Positions 22,439 to 34,050 of a DNA stretch of 64,000 nucleotides are shown here, piece after piece. The DNA comes from Heracleum sosnowskyi (taxonomy: Eukaryota; Streptophyta; Magnoliopsida; Apiales; Apiaceae): the NCBI GenBank assembly GCA_030848705.1, contig CM061238.1, positions 28,240,655 through 28,304,654 on the forward strand, read 5' to 3'. Under the pieces are notes generated by a model. That model worked only from the letters and a program-made list of their open reading frames with translations, had not been told where the DNA came from and ran no database searches. The position numbers were made by a program, and so were the translations under genes. How positions within the stretch are numbered: the first letter of the stretch is position 1; each line of letters begins with the position of its first letter.

Positions 22439-23876
22439 TGTTCGCACAAAATCACGCAAGCGTACGCGGTCATAAGTAATATAAGAATAAGTAGAGTTCG
22501 TTCCCACAGAGACTGCTTTGGTTACTATAGTTATGCACTTATGCAACAATGTATGGCTATCGTTCAATGCTAAGACAAGTATCAAAGTTGTGTTTTGATT
22601 AACTAAATTAATTAAGCAAATTATCAAGACTAAAATTAACTAAAGAGATTTCTTTTGAATTACTTATGAGAATAAACATGGGATCCTAACTTCATTAAAT
22701 ACTTCATTCAGAGTCTTATGTCTTTAATCTATGCATGTGACGGTTGTGACAACTAATCGGATAACACGAAATCAGTACACGCTACCTTTCAGTATACGTA
22801 TACCAAATCACTCAAACATCCACAAAAGAGATAGAAGTTGGGCAGATACCAATTATGCTTAGACCCTATATGTCTATAAGATTTGAAAACATAACGGTTT
22901 AACGAGCAAGTTATCCATTCAGATTACATAGGGCAGGTAAGATGGTTAAAATTACCTACGAATCATGCATGACAAACATACATAAACCTATGCTATCATG
23001 GAAAGTTCTAAATCTCTATATCCACTTTCGTAATCAATAGAGATTAACAAACAACTTAGATGTTAGCTACGCATCCAAGAAGAATAAGCACAACCAAACT
23101 AGGTTATCAATAATTCATCACACACAAATCTTTAAAACAATCAACTACTAAAATCCATAGATAAATCCGTTAGAATCCCACGACAATGATTAGTTCATAA
23201 TCGAACCGTTCATCATCGTGGGTTCTGATGAAAACATGATATTAAATATGTCTGGAATACTGAATAAAGTACTAGAGATAAAGTTTAAGAAAAACAAAAC
23301 CAACGAGAATCCAAAGTATCGCCTAATTAGAAGAATACAAAGAAAAGTTGAAAACTAGATCTTCGTAATCAGCCGTCTTCTTGTTCTCCTCACCGGTGGA
23401 TGGATAAGTATGTATGTAAGACAATGTATATCTCTGAAATCGTCCACCAAGTGTTTAAATAGGCCTTTCTGTTGACTGGTCTTCGCTAGTTTCCATATCA
23501 GAATTGAATTCAGCAAATTTTCAGCATTTGGCAAGCGCAGACGCGCTTGGTAGGGCGCGGGCGCGCTATGAACAGTACTTTCAGGCGGGGGCGCGCTATG
23601 AACAGTGCTATGAACAGTGCCATGAACAGTGCTACTATTCATAATTCAGCAAACTATTTTCTTTCCGTTTCTTTGCGTTTCCAACTCCCTTACCGCATGG
23701 ACTTATCTTCTTTAGCACATATCCACCATATATACATGAATCCTCACATTTCTGCATGCATCTGTAGCTCTGCACATTCTAGCTATAAACACATTAAACA
23801 CACCAAATACTTGAGTGCTAGCGATCAATTTAAGCCGATACGAAGCGTTCCATGTAGATATAAAATCCACTTATCA
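22439..23876 (-). repeat. Athila LTR, middle copy (1438 bp)
   Basis: It is nearly identical to 12562-14017. To its left lies the PBS and gag (it is their 5' LTR); to its right lies a PPT and 3' internal sequence (it is also the 3' LTR of a truncated upstream copy). This shared-LTR layout identifies a tandem element. Confidence 0.9.
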
Positions 23877-25298
23877 CCCCCAAACTTAAACCGATGCTTG
23901 TCCTCAAGCATAAACAGACTATATATATATAATGCAAGGCATGAATGCAACTAATATGCTAATGCAAACGATCCCCTCAGACTAACCATAACCAATCAAC
24001 AAGCCAACATCTCAAGGAATGCAATCTTTCAAACAGAGCTCGACCAAATTCCCGTATACTAACAATACAAACACAGAAACGTGCGTGTGTGCAATGCTCA
24101 TCAATATACTCCCAAACTAAACCAAGACCATATCCTATTCTTCACCAAAACAACCACAAGCTTATAAACAGAATGAACTCTAGACACAAGAAATCACTAA
24201 AAGACACCTCATAATCCACTTGAGTTAGACAGGAATTCATGCTTTATTACGACACACAAAACAAAACTTATGCTTATTTGACCATGCAATGAATGAGACC
24301 CCAAAAGGCTTATACAATAATACCCATGTAGCGAGCGTTAGGTTAGTGGATCCCAGACCGGAAAAGTCTTAGGTCACTAGGCACAAAGTCCCCTAGAACT
24401 TAATTGCTCGAGTATTAAAGAGCTCAACCTGATCAATTTTGCAAAAAACAACTAACACAACTCTTTTTTTTCTTTTTTTCTTTCCTTTTTTTTTTTCAAT
24501 TTCGGAATGAGTGCGCTTTGCTTTTTCTCATCCCACCCTAGACTACTCATTTTTCATGAGCGGCTACTAGCCATTTGACGCCTAGCCTTTATTAACAACT
24601 AGCATGAAATCCCTGTTTTCCCCCAAACTTATACTTAAGTGCTCCTTCAATTTCAAGAGAATAGAAGACATTCTAAATATAAGCAAGTGATTAAATTCTA
24701 ACATCCAAACAAGCATGGTCTGATCAAATCTAGAAGCAACCAATGAGACTTATGAAAATAATTTTGTTTCTGGCATGCAAGTCAATTTCATAGAAACTTA
24801 ATCAACCCTCTATTCATCACTACTGCACTCCCATCAACATCGACTCACTAACGGAAATCGTCAAGTCCTACAGGATCATGAAATATGCTATGCAAATGCA
24901 ACTAAATGAACTCACATGATAAATATAAACACTAATGCAAACAGAATGCTCTATATGACATAAACATGCAAAGATATGAATGAACTAACTAACTACTTAT
25001 GCAATATGAATCCTATATGTACCCAAAGGACCTATCAACTTCACTCTGAATCCCAGATGGATCCTAGGGGGAAACAACACAAACTTTTTTTTTGTCTTTT
25101 TTTTTTTTTTGCTTCTGTGAACAGTAACCCCTGCGCGGGCGCGCTCATCCAGGCGCGGGCGCGCTCTCCTACTGTTCATGAATTTTATTTTATTATTTTT
25201 TTTTTCACTCTAACACAGAATACTAATACTACATATTCGCCTGGGTTGCCTCCCACGAAGCGCTTGTTTTACGTCAATAGCTTGACGTGAATCCTTTT
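23877..25298 (-). repeat. Second copy of the Athila 3' untranslated region
   Basis: It matches 14018-15560 through about 25018. It lacks about 190 bases present at 15170-15360 and has an extra stretch at 25160-25240 between two GC-rich motifs, so each copy has deletions relative to the other. The PPT adjoins the LTR at 23877-23890. No gene is present; the 104-codon + strand ORF at 24976-25290 is not conserved in the sister copy. Confidence 0.85.
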
Positions 25299-25574
25299 TC
25301 ATCCAGTCGCAAGAACGGTGAACGTCGAATCACGGTTCACCGTATTACCAACGTCATGCTTCAGCCACTGACCATTAAACTTGAACGCTTCGTCCGGAAA
25401 CTTATGGAAAATCTCTACTGCATCATGCGGAAATGCTGATTTAACCGTGATAGGCTCCAACCACCTCGACTTACGCTTTCCTGGAAAAAATCTGAAACGA
25501 GACTTGAAACGCATAACTAGCTTACCAGGCACAAATGAATGTTTCATCACCCCTCTTTCATGCCAGTCCTCAAC
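25299..25574 (-). pseudogene. Second copy of the Athila integrase C-terminal tail
   Basis: The frame is the same, residue for residue, as the last 83 codons at 15562-15810 (MKHSFVPGKLVMRFKSRF... ending TFTVLATG). It breaks off at about 25575 where the sequence jumps into an LTR interior, so everything upstream (PBS, gag, protease) was deleted from this copy. Confidence 0.85.
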
Positions 25575-25933
25575 AGTGCTATGAACAGTATTTGGTAGGG
25601 CGCGGGCGCGCTATGAACAGTACTTTCAGGCGCGGGCGCGCTATGAACAGTGTTATGAACAGTGCTATGAACAGTGTCATGAACAGTGCTACTATTCATA
25701 ATTCAGCAAACTATTTTCTTTTCGTTTCTTTGCGTTTCCAACTCCCTTACCGCATGGACTTCTCTTCTTTAGCACATATCCACCATATATACATGAATCC
25801 TCACATTTCTGCATCCATCTGTAGCTCTGCACATTCTAGCTAAAAACACATTAAACACACCAAATACTTGAGTGCTAGCGATCAATTTAAGCCGATACGA
25901 AGCGTTCCAAGTAGATATAAAATCCACTTATCA
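25575..25933 (-). repeat. Athila LTR, right, partial
   Basis: Only the U3-side 359 bases remain (the part that corresponds to about 13670-14017). It ends ACTTATCA at the CACCC TSD. The other end is fused to the integrase tail. Confidence 0.85.
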
Positions 25934-26492
25934 CACCCAAACGCTTGGGATCACTTGTCCTACAATCTGGTGGGTGCTTCTCATTCGGGGGACAAGGATG
26001 TGTCTGACATTTGGGGTAAGTCATGGTTATACCTGCGTCTATGAATTATGGAAATAGCTGGTAATGGATAGGACTAGTCCTCGACGGGGGAAGTTTCCTT
26101 ATTCACGAAGTCCTGATATCATAGACGAGCCTTGGGCCTTTGTGACTAGGCCTCATCGTTCGACATTCCTAAAGCGAGTCAGAGTCTAATTATGGAAGGC
26201 GGTGGAAGACTTTCCATGGGCTTCGGAAATCAAAGACCAAGCCCATGGAGGTAACTTTCTTTCCAAGAACTACGTTGGCTTGATCCCCTATATAAAGGGG
26301 TACGTAGGCGCATTGTAAGGGGTCAAAAGTTGAGAGCTCTGAGGCAGCCAACACAAACCCTAAGCAATCTCAGCCACCAATTAAACACAACCACCATACT
26401 CCGGTGAATTCATCACTCAAGGACCACCGTTGTAGATCTTGATTCCGGTGACAAACCTCAAACTTTGTTAATACCAAATTCCTCCGTTAACA
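25934..26492 (+). repeat. Tat 5' LTR, right part
   Basis: It resumes with CACCCAAACGCTTGGG and ends TCCGTTAACA. It includes the core promoter around 26283-26300 (CCTATATAAAGGGGTACG) and the R/U5 region. It is matched by 51275-51834 and, with a deletion, by 57733-58208. Confidence 0.9.
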
Positions 26493-26512
26493 AATTAGCG
26501 CTAGAAGGAAGG
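26493..26512 (+). promoter_or_regulatory. Tat primer-binding site (degenerate)
   Basis: AATTAGCGCTAGAAGGAAGG follows the LTR end. The copy at 51835 reads AATTGGCGCTAGAAGGAGGG, so TGGCGCTAGAAGG is the likely original. The tRNA is not assigned here. Confidence 0.65.
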
Positions 26513-26534
26513 GCCTGCTAATTAAGATCAGTCT

Positions 26535-28424
26535 TTGGAGGAAAAGATGTCACACAATCGCAACGAACGTCCTAATGATGATGTCGATTCAGATGGAAGC
26601 CAAGGGCATGAGCATGACCGCCATGAAGAGTACGTCCCTCGGAGTGTTCCAATCCCTGCTTATGGAACACCGATTGTCGGAGGACACCTACCGGTGCTCA
26701 TTAGTAACTCAGATCTGATGGAACAGCTGTATTGCATGGGAGATGCCTTAAATAGCTTCGAAGCAAGGCTGGGTACAGTTGAGAGAGGTGAAGGAAATGG
26801 TCGAGTCAGGCGACAACCCCATAATCACCATCGGACAGGGAGAGGTACCACGGGTCAGGAGGTGACAGATCCCGTGATGGGAGGTTTCAGAATGTCACCC
26901 CAAGGAGGTTAGAGAATCTCGATGATGGTGTACCTGTCGTTGAACTCCCTGATGAGGAGATGGATGATCAGGGACGATCAAGGGGGAACGACATCCATCT
27001 CCACACCCTCATAGGTCAGGGCGATCTGAGAGTGAGGTGCGAAGGGCTGACTTGATTCTCCGAGACCAAGAGCACCGCTTGGATAGGTTGAAGGAGCGCC
27101 TTGGCATAAGGCTTAACAATGATGAGCCCCCTGTTGATAGGTCGAGGCCCCATGGACATGAGCAGACTCGTCCTCGTGATGGCTCAAGGCGTGATTTGGA
27201 TGTGCATCCTCGTGATCCACAGCGAGAGCCCCCTGTTAACAGGTCGAGGCCCCATGGACATAAGAGAGCACACCCTCGAGATAACTCGGGACGTGATCAA
27301 GGTACGAGGCCCCGTGATTCGCAGAGAGCGCCCCATGATCTCAGGTTGAGGCCCCGCGAACACGAGCGAGCCCCCCTATATGAAGATTCAGAAAGGCGAC
27401 AGGATAGGGAATTGGACTATAGAGGTAGTTATGGAAGGAATAATGACTGATGGAACAGGTACGATGCTCCTTACCGGGTTGGACCCTCTGGAGGAAGAGC
27501 CCCGCATATAACACATGTCTCGTCCCAAAGCAGATCAGGAGGGGGACATGAGGAAACCAAGGACGCATCCTCTCAATTCCGAGGAGGGAGCACGCCCTCC
27601 AAGTCCCAATCCACGGTTGCAAGGAAATTCTGCAGCTCAAGGGGAGGCCCAAGGGCAACATCAAAATCGGGAAGTAGTACATCCTCCACCTCAAGCCAAT
27701 CAACCTCCACCGATAGGGAGTGCACAACCTCCACCTGCCGGAGGTGCTCAAGCCAATGTCCAAACTATTCCAGGTGTTGGAAATTTCAATGTGGACGACT
27801 TGAAAAGACTCCTCACACATCTTGAGAGAGGAAGAGTTACTGCAACGGCTCAAACCCCTTCCCCTTTTTTGAAAGCGGTAAGGGAGGTCCAGCTCCCAGC
27901 AGGGTATATGAATACAACCAATGACTTGCGCTTCCATGGGAATGTTGACCCTGTTGAGTTCTTGGGAAGGTTCAATATAGAGATGGATGTGTATCAAGTA
28001 CCTGACTTGGCTATGTGTCACCTTTTAGCAGCAACTTTCAGGGAAAGTGTTCAGCAATGGTTTCAGAAGCTTGGACCGGGTGTAATCACTTCATTGGGAA
28101 CAAATGAAAACTCTTTTCCTGACAAAGTTCCAGGCCACTGTAAAGTATGCTCCACCAGTGACAACTTTGGCCAACATCAAGCAGAAGGAGGGAGAGAGCT
28201 TGAAATCTTACTTCAAGTGGTTCAATGCTGAGTGTACCTGGGTTAGAGGAGCAACAGACGAGTCACTCAAAAGCTTCTTGATTGCAGGGCTCCAAGTCGG
28301 AACGGACTTCCGGAAACACCTCCAAGGGAAGGACCAGGCAACTCTAGCGGACCTCTTCGCTCAGGCTGAATACTTCAAGATCGTGGAACAATCTCTGGAA
28401 GATAATAAGAAGTCTGACCTTTAA
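26535..28424 (+). pseudogene. gag: Tat gag, broken by frameshifts and stops
   Basis: Pieces in different frames make one gag. The piece at 26535-26912 (or from the ATG at 26547, MSHNRNERPNDDVD) is the N-terminus. The piece at 27037-27450 is Arg/His/Pro/Asp-rich with internal repeats. The piece at 27515-28231 has a Pro/Gln-rich linker and the gag core (FHGNVDPVEFLGRFNIEMD, CHLLAATFRESVQQWFQKL). A shift near 28110 leads to 28104-28424 (KEGESLKSYFKWFNAEC, ALLADLF-like passage). Gag would assemble the particle. At least two frameshifts and several stops make it non-functional. Confidence 0.82.
27124..27370 (+). repeat. About 102-bp (34-codon) tandem repeat within Tat gag
   Basis: Units start GAGCCCCCTGTT at 27124 and 27226, and a more diverged one near 27325. 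They encode PPV(D/N)RSRPHGH(E/K)(Q/R)... followed by RPRD/HPRD boxes, a highly charged low-complexity block probably binding RNA. Confidence 0.8.
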
Positions 28425-28502
28425 GGGAAAGGAAAAGGTGCCAAGAGGAAGGATAGGTCCCTTAGTCCAGATTATAGGAGGAGAGGACATAGCCCAAACA
28501 GA

Positions 28503-28736
28503 GTGAATGTCACTAATGCCAGGAGGGGCTGGACGCCACCGGACTATGAGAGGTTGAATGGGTATCAAACAGGGAATTATACTCTGGCATCTTCTATTGA
28601 ACATGTTTTTGAAGTAAATAAGGAAAATGGCTTATTCAGGAAACCAACTCCTTTATCCTCGTGGCAAAGTAGAGATAAGAAGAAGTACTGCACATACCAT
28701 GAGTCTGCTGGACATAACACTTACGAGTGTCGGTAG
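28503..28736 (+). pseudogene. gag: Tat gag C-terminus with zinc knuckle
   Basis: This open segment encodes the passage ending KKYCTYHESAGHNTYECR, a CX2-3H..HX4C nucleocapsid-type zinc knuckle (CTYHESAGHNTYEC). An in-frame stop at 28734-28736 then interrupts it, although the same frame continues as LKEEIEELIKEGYL, which is typical for this lineage. The stop is probably a CAG/CGG to TAG change. Confidence 0.8.
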
Positions 28737-29345
28737 TTGAAGGAAGAGATTGAAGAGTTGATCAAAGAGGGATACCTAACTGACTGGATTGTTAGAGAAG
28801 TGAAGAAACATAAGGACGAACCTGATAGGAGGATGGAAAGAGGGCGTGCTTCGGACAGAGATGATGAGGACAAGCCTAAAGATGTTCAGTTCACCCGGGC
28901 CGGAAGCATTCATACTATATTTGGGGGACACCACCTTGGTGGTGATAGTAACAATGCATTGGAGAGGTATGCTAGAGAGGCACGACATAAGCCTTTGACT
29001 AGTGTGAACATCTTGGAGCTCAAGCCTCCCAAGTTGTTCAAGGGGAATCAGTGGATAACTGGATATCACCTTCACAGAGGAAGAAGCAATATGGGTACAT
29101 CACCCTCACAATGATGCCCTGGTTGTTGCCATACAGATAGGTCATATGAACGTGCATCGAGTCTTTGTGGATAATGGAAGTTCAGTGAATATCCTTTACT
29201 ACAACACTTATAAGAAATTAGGCTTGCCTGATAAAGATATTGTTATAGAGGATGCATGGATCTATAGTTTCATAGGAGATGCTGTCAGAGTTATGGGTGT
29301 AATTAAACTTCCGGTCACATTTGGTGAAGGACCCCTATCCGTTAC
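28737..29345 (+). pseudogene. Tat aspartic protease, first part
   Basis: The frame at 28737-29114 contains the linker and FGGHHLGGDSNNALERYAREAR, a Tat protease leader. After a one-base shift the frame at about 29060-29345 has the active-site motif VFVDNGSSVNILYY (D-N-G-S). The insertion at 29346 cuts it after FGEGPLSVT, and the rest resumes at 42538. Confidence 0.82.
29341..29345. repeat. TSD of the chromovirus element, left (GTTAC)
   Basis: GTTAC at 29341-29345 is repeated at 42533-42537, directly outside TGTAACAGCC and GGGTTATTACA. Confidence 0.95.
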
Positions 29346-32300
29346 TGTAACAGCCCCAAATCCGGGGTCAGAGATTTAGAGTAGTCACGATCCATGTACT
29401 CCTTGCCTTACCTGTATTACTCACACCATTCATAATTCACCTGCTCATGACCCCACAATATAAGTCTCACACACACACACAGGTTAGAGTCTCAGAAACG
29501 ACACGATACAACAACTGCGGAATAAATAATTTTTATTACAATACCCAAATGTCTTTGAATCTGTCACTGATACAATTTCTAAGTAATGTTACATTCCAAC
29601 TTAGCCTTCTGATGCTCACAATCCTCTCATACCATTCATATCTATACATAAGTTGAATACCAAAAGCTGTAGCCTGATTCGATTGGTTCGTACTACTCTC
29701 GGGATCACTGCTAGAAACTGTTTACGGAAACGCCTTGCGAGGTATGTGCCGACTCATTGGCATCCTGCTTCACTGCTATATAATATATATAAAACAATAG
29801 CAAGAGTGAGCGATAGCTCAGCAAGGTAATGAAAGTATGGCATAATTCTGCCTTTAACTCAACCCAGAATAAAGCGGGTATAAGACAATAATTTGTCAAA
29901 ATATCTCGATACTGAAATTATATCCTTATCGGAATGTATTCCCAAAAACAGTACCATTATTGTACTTCAAATATCATTTTCATAATATTTCTGCAACCTT
30001 TTGCTATATTATGAACAAAGTTCTAGTATAATATAAAAGATGAGGTTTCAAAGTAAACCAATATAACCTTTCCAAAAATATCTGCTATGTAAGCAGAATA
30101 TCAACACATAACTTAAAAGATGAAGTTATAAGGTGATTCAGTATAAACAACTCCCTTACCATAACTCATGTTATGTAAGGTATCCACAGAGTCATAACTC
30201 ATAAAATAAAAGATGAAGTTGCATGAATTCATTGTAACTTTATTTTGAACACTTTTCGACCCTCTGCCAACATGACCGGTAAACCTGTACCACGGTGTCA
30301 CCCTTGGTCCCTTTCAATACATGTTGCAGAATCCCTCTGCCAACATGATCGGTAAACCTGTACCAATGGAGTCATCCGTGGTCCCTTTCAGTACATGTTG
30401 CAGAATTATCCAAATTGGATGATGAACTAATACTGGAGTTGCTACCGCGTCCGCTGTGCCTAACCTTGCTATGATCAGTAGCAGGTCGCACCGCTCAAAT
30501 AGTTTTCTACATGTAGATGGAAGTATCACGACGGCCTGACATTGTCTACCGCCTTACTATGACCTCCCGGCCCATTTGGGGCAATATAAAAGTTGGATGG
30601 GCCCACGCAACTTGACCACTTACACCACTCCTAGTTCAGATGAAATCCATGACTCTGAAACGTAAAGATCGTCCTCCTTTCCCCAAGTGTAACACTTGTT
30701 GATACGACTCCACTAAGTAGTTATATCTAGGTTGGAAAGGAAGATTCTCCAATATTTCCCAAGCTATGCTTGTTAATGGATATCGACTTGTTCCATGAAT
30801 TTACCCCTCGATCATTGAGGTGGTAACACAACATTAGACTGGCAGCAATTAAATTGCTCCAAGAAAATATCTGTCCCTTGACAGTTTTTGAATTGAGAGT
30901 TTAAAAGAGTAGTAGTCATTTAAATCAGGCTTCCCATATTTTTGATAGTTGAGCGAGCATTTAAATCTTCTTAAAAGACAGATTCAAATGGAAAAACAAT
31001 GTTTTGGGAACCTCTTTTTGATTTGAAAATAATTAATAATATTTATTAAATAAGTAAACCTTAGACGAATCTTTGAAGATAATATTTATTAAATAATTAA
31101 GTCTCAAATGAATATTCAAAAGTAATATTCATTAAATGAATAGACCTTAAATGAATATTCGAAAATAATATTCATTAATAAATAAATCTCAAATGAATAT
31201 TCGATAATAATATTCTTAAAGTCAATAATCCTCAAATGAATATAAATGATATTCCTTAAGTCAATAATCCTCGAATGAATATTCATAAATAATATTCATT
31301 AAATAAATAATTAACCCTCGAATAACAGATACCCGATATCTTTATCGGAAAATAATCCTTAACATATACAGAAATATAATTACTTCTGATCTTAGAGAAA
31401 ATCACCCGCCCTTATCCTAGGGCATTTATAAAAACCTGGCTTCTAACTAATATCCCATATCTAGCTTAGAAGCCCATAATCAAATCATTTTCAAATAATA
31501 ACCTTCGAATGAGGTAATATTCAAATAACATCCCTCAAATCATTTCCAGGTAATTAATACTTTCTAGAAATATAATTAATGTTTAATAATAGCAGTCCTC
31601 AAAATAATTAGTACACTGCCGCTGGAATCCCTCCGGGTTTCCACGGCTATCTCCATATCTCAAATACTGACTCCCGGTCTAGAGTCGAAAACAAGAAGTA
31701 TGCTCTTATCTCTAGAGCTACAAGGTATACCGGTTTATAACTACTTTATCTCAAAGCTCATATATAAACCCAAATCAAACTCTATTTTATACAATATATA
31801 ACATGTATCGCACAACTGTATAACTCCACACATGGCAACAGCAGTAATATATAATCAATACTTCAAAGTATAGATTTAGAAAACTTGCCTGATGCTCGAG
31901 AAGTGATAGGGGTTCGCGACGATGTCGGACAATCTAGACAAAGTCAAAGAAAACGCACGATTAATCCCCTGGATAATCCACTTGTACACAATGCTTAAAC
32001 ACGTAAGCGAAACACAACCAAGGCATTACTAGCTCGTTATAGGCTCATACTAAGTCCATGTTAATCGACAATTACTTAAGTCGTAGGTTTAGTCCGAAAT
32101 CGATCCTAGAATACAAGTTATACTTAACCATTTACAACATTGGTTTCTAAGTCATGTTCTTAGTGGTTTTCACTTGCGCGACCTCGGCTAAAACATTTTT
32201 ATAAAATCGAAAAATAATCTTTTTAATCCGAATCTTTTTCGTGAGCCTTCCTAACTGTCTCTAGTATTATTCCTCAAAGTTTCACATTTTAATATGGCTT

Positions 32301-33816
32301 CTAAGTGGTCCAAATATAGCCTCAAAGTGACTGACCAGAGATGGGTTGTTCCTCCGAACGGCGTTTACTAAAACTCACTTTTCTCTTAAACCGTAAATCG
32401 TAACGACATGATTCTTGCGCTCACGTAAACTAGAAACAAAGATCTACACACTCATGTTCATCACTGAACCAAAATAAGCAGTTAGGTTTTCGGATTCTAG
32501 GCAGTTTTTAGAGTTAACGAGAATCGGGCATTACGACGGCTTAAAACTTAACGTTTTCCATTTTCAAAACACAACCAAATCAATAACAATCAATCCCAAA
32601 CTCACCATCCACCTTATACTCCCTCATCTCAGTCAAATCCTCCATCAGTATTCAAAACAAATTCATAACCCATCCTCCAAACTCAACCAACAATTCATCT
32701 AATCACTTAAAACATCAACCCATTACATATACTACACATACATGCTTTCAAACTTAAATTATAAACACAAAACTTTTTGAAAACACTATTCATCATCTTC
32801 TTTGACTCAAGAAAAGATCATGCTAGAGATGGTGGGTGTTGGAGATGTTACCTTAGATGCGAAGAGCTTGGAAAGGGCTTCGATTCGAGTGGTAGAACAC
32901 GAGAAACAAGCAAGCAAGCATTCCATCTTCTTCTTCTTCTTCCATTCGTTTTTCTCTTCAAGAAATGGGGGTGAGGGGCTGCTCCCCTTGGTGTGTGAAA
33001 TGTGTGGTGGAGGTGTGATGATATGGTAGATATTTTGTTTTAACAAAATGCAAGTTAGCCCCTCAAGTTTGGTTAAGCTTACAAGCTTCTTTAACACACT
33101 TCTTCCACCACTTCCTTTCTTTCCCTTTTTATTTTAATACATATCTTATTCTTTATTTCCTAAGTTATAATACGTCCAAAGTTGCTCCTTCGAACGGATT
33201 TTCGATTCTCGTTTTTGTTTGCGATTTCTGACTACGCGATTAGTAACCGTTTATTATTCCTGAACTTCCGCTGAAATATGGAATCAATCGGAGACTATAA
33301 AATTTTACTATTCACCTTGGAGCACTATTCATCAATGTTACTATTCATCCTTGTTTTTGTTCCTCTTGAAACGATTCGAAAATATTTCCTAAAAAGAGCG
33401 AATAAAACTCTACGCGGTTCTCGCAGTGAATAGTAACTATTCACTATTCACTCCAACAATCGAATCCTTAAATCGACTTTAATAAAATAATAAAATTCCA
33501 AAATATTAAATCCTCAAATCCTCAAATTTAATATCTCATTTCTTGAATATAATAATATATAATTCACTGCCCGGTCAAATACTACCCCAAAATAAAATTT
33601 GGAATTTCTGAATTCCGATCGTCTTTGCATTCACTTATTTACTCTGTAGATCACTAATATGACTTCGGAATATCCACACTACGTCTCGTACATAGGTGGC
33701 ATGAAAAATTTTCTTAGCCCTCAAAATCACTATTCATCCACCAAATTCACTATTCACTGATGCACTTAATCATAATAAGAAAAGTTTTAATTTTACCAAA
33801 AATTCGGGTTATTACA
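29346..33816 (-). repeat. Large LTR, left copy (3' LTR in element orientation)
   Basis: It runs TGTAACAGCCCCAAATCC to TTCGGGTTATTACA, 4471 bp. It includes AT-rich degenerate AATATT tracts (31020-31310) and a TTC-rich stretch near 32925-32945. A cluster of ACTATTCAY motifs (33307, 33324, 33340, 33437, 33729, 33749) includes a perfect hairpin at 33425-33445. The short ORFs in it (for example 29447-29656 and 32807-33097) recur only because the LTR is duplicated and show no protein features. Confidence 0.95.
33425..33445. repeat. Hairpin of inverted CTATTCACT motifs in the large LTR
   Basis: AGTGAATAG and CTATTCACT arms (9 bp) flank TAA; the same structure occurs in the right LTR and in S1 near 11627-11650. 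Confidence 0.75.
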
Positions 33817-33835
33817 GTCTCCCCTCCTTAAAAGG
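33817..33835 (-). promoter_or_regulatory. Polypurine tract of the chromovirus element
   Basis: The minus strand reads CCTTTTAAGGAGGGGAGAC immediately before TGTAATAACCC, the LTR start in element orientation. Confidence 0.88.
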
Positions 33836-34050
33836 ATTCCGTCCCGGAATCAGCTTAGGAATGACTGGGGGTACTTCTTTCCCATTGCACTTTCTAACTC
33901 CCAGGTGGATTCTTCCACCTCTTGATTTTCCACAAACCTCTCACTAGCTTGGCAAACTCGTCTCTTAGCACTTGTTCTTTTCTATCCGTGATTTCCACGG
34001 GTTGTCCTTTGTAAGTCAGATCAGGTTGTATATCTACCTGCTCGTACTCT
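33836..34050 (-). pseudogene. Chromovirus integrase C-terminal / chromodomain-side tail
   Basis: On the minus strand the frames give QPDLTYKGQPVEITDRKEQVLR, then after a shift VWKNQEVEESTWELESAMGKKYP. That is the usual end of plant chromovirus pol (the ..VLWKN..VEEATWE..M...YP.LF pattern). Frameshifts separate the two parts. It sits at the expected place just before the PPT. Confidence 0.75.

Larger units (their letters stand above)
12562..25933 (-). mobile_element. Athila-type tandem complex (LTR-int-LTR-truncated int-partial LTR) with a nested solo LTR
   Basis: Read left to right it holds an LTR (12562-14017), internal DNA with gag-protease-integrase tail (14018-22438), a middle LTR (22439-23876), a second copy of the 3' internal end (23877-25574) and a partial LTR (25575-25933). 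The whole is bracketed by one CACCC TSD. The PBS at 22415-22432 reads TGGCGCCGCTGCCGGGGA on the minus strand, the site usual for Athila elements, and gag/protease sequences agree. RT, RNase H and most of integrase are absent, so it is non-autonomous. The tandem form with three LTRs and a single TSD is best explained by unequal recombination between copies after or during integration, followed by deletion. Confidence 0.85.

Noticed and set aside
29447..33097. Short ORFs in the large LTR that recur exactly at 38163-41813
   Set aside because: Recurrence is due to LTR duplication. They have no start context, no domain and include low-complexity Phe runs from a TTC-rich tract.
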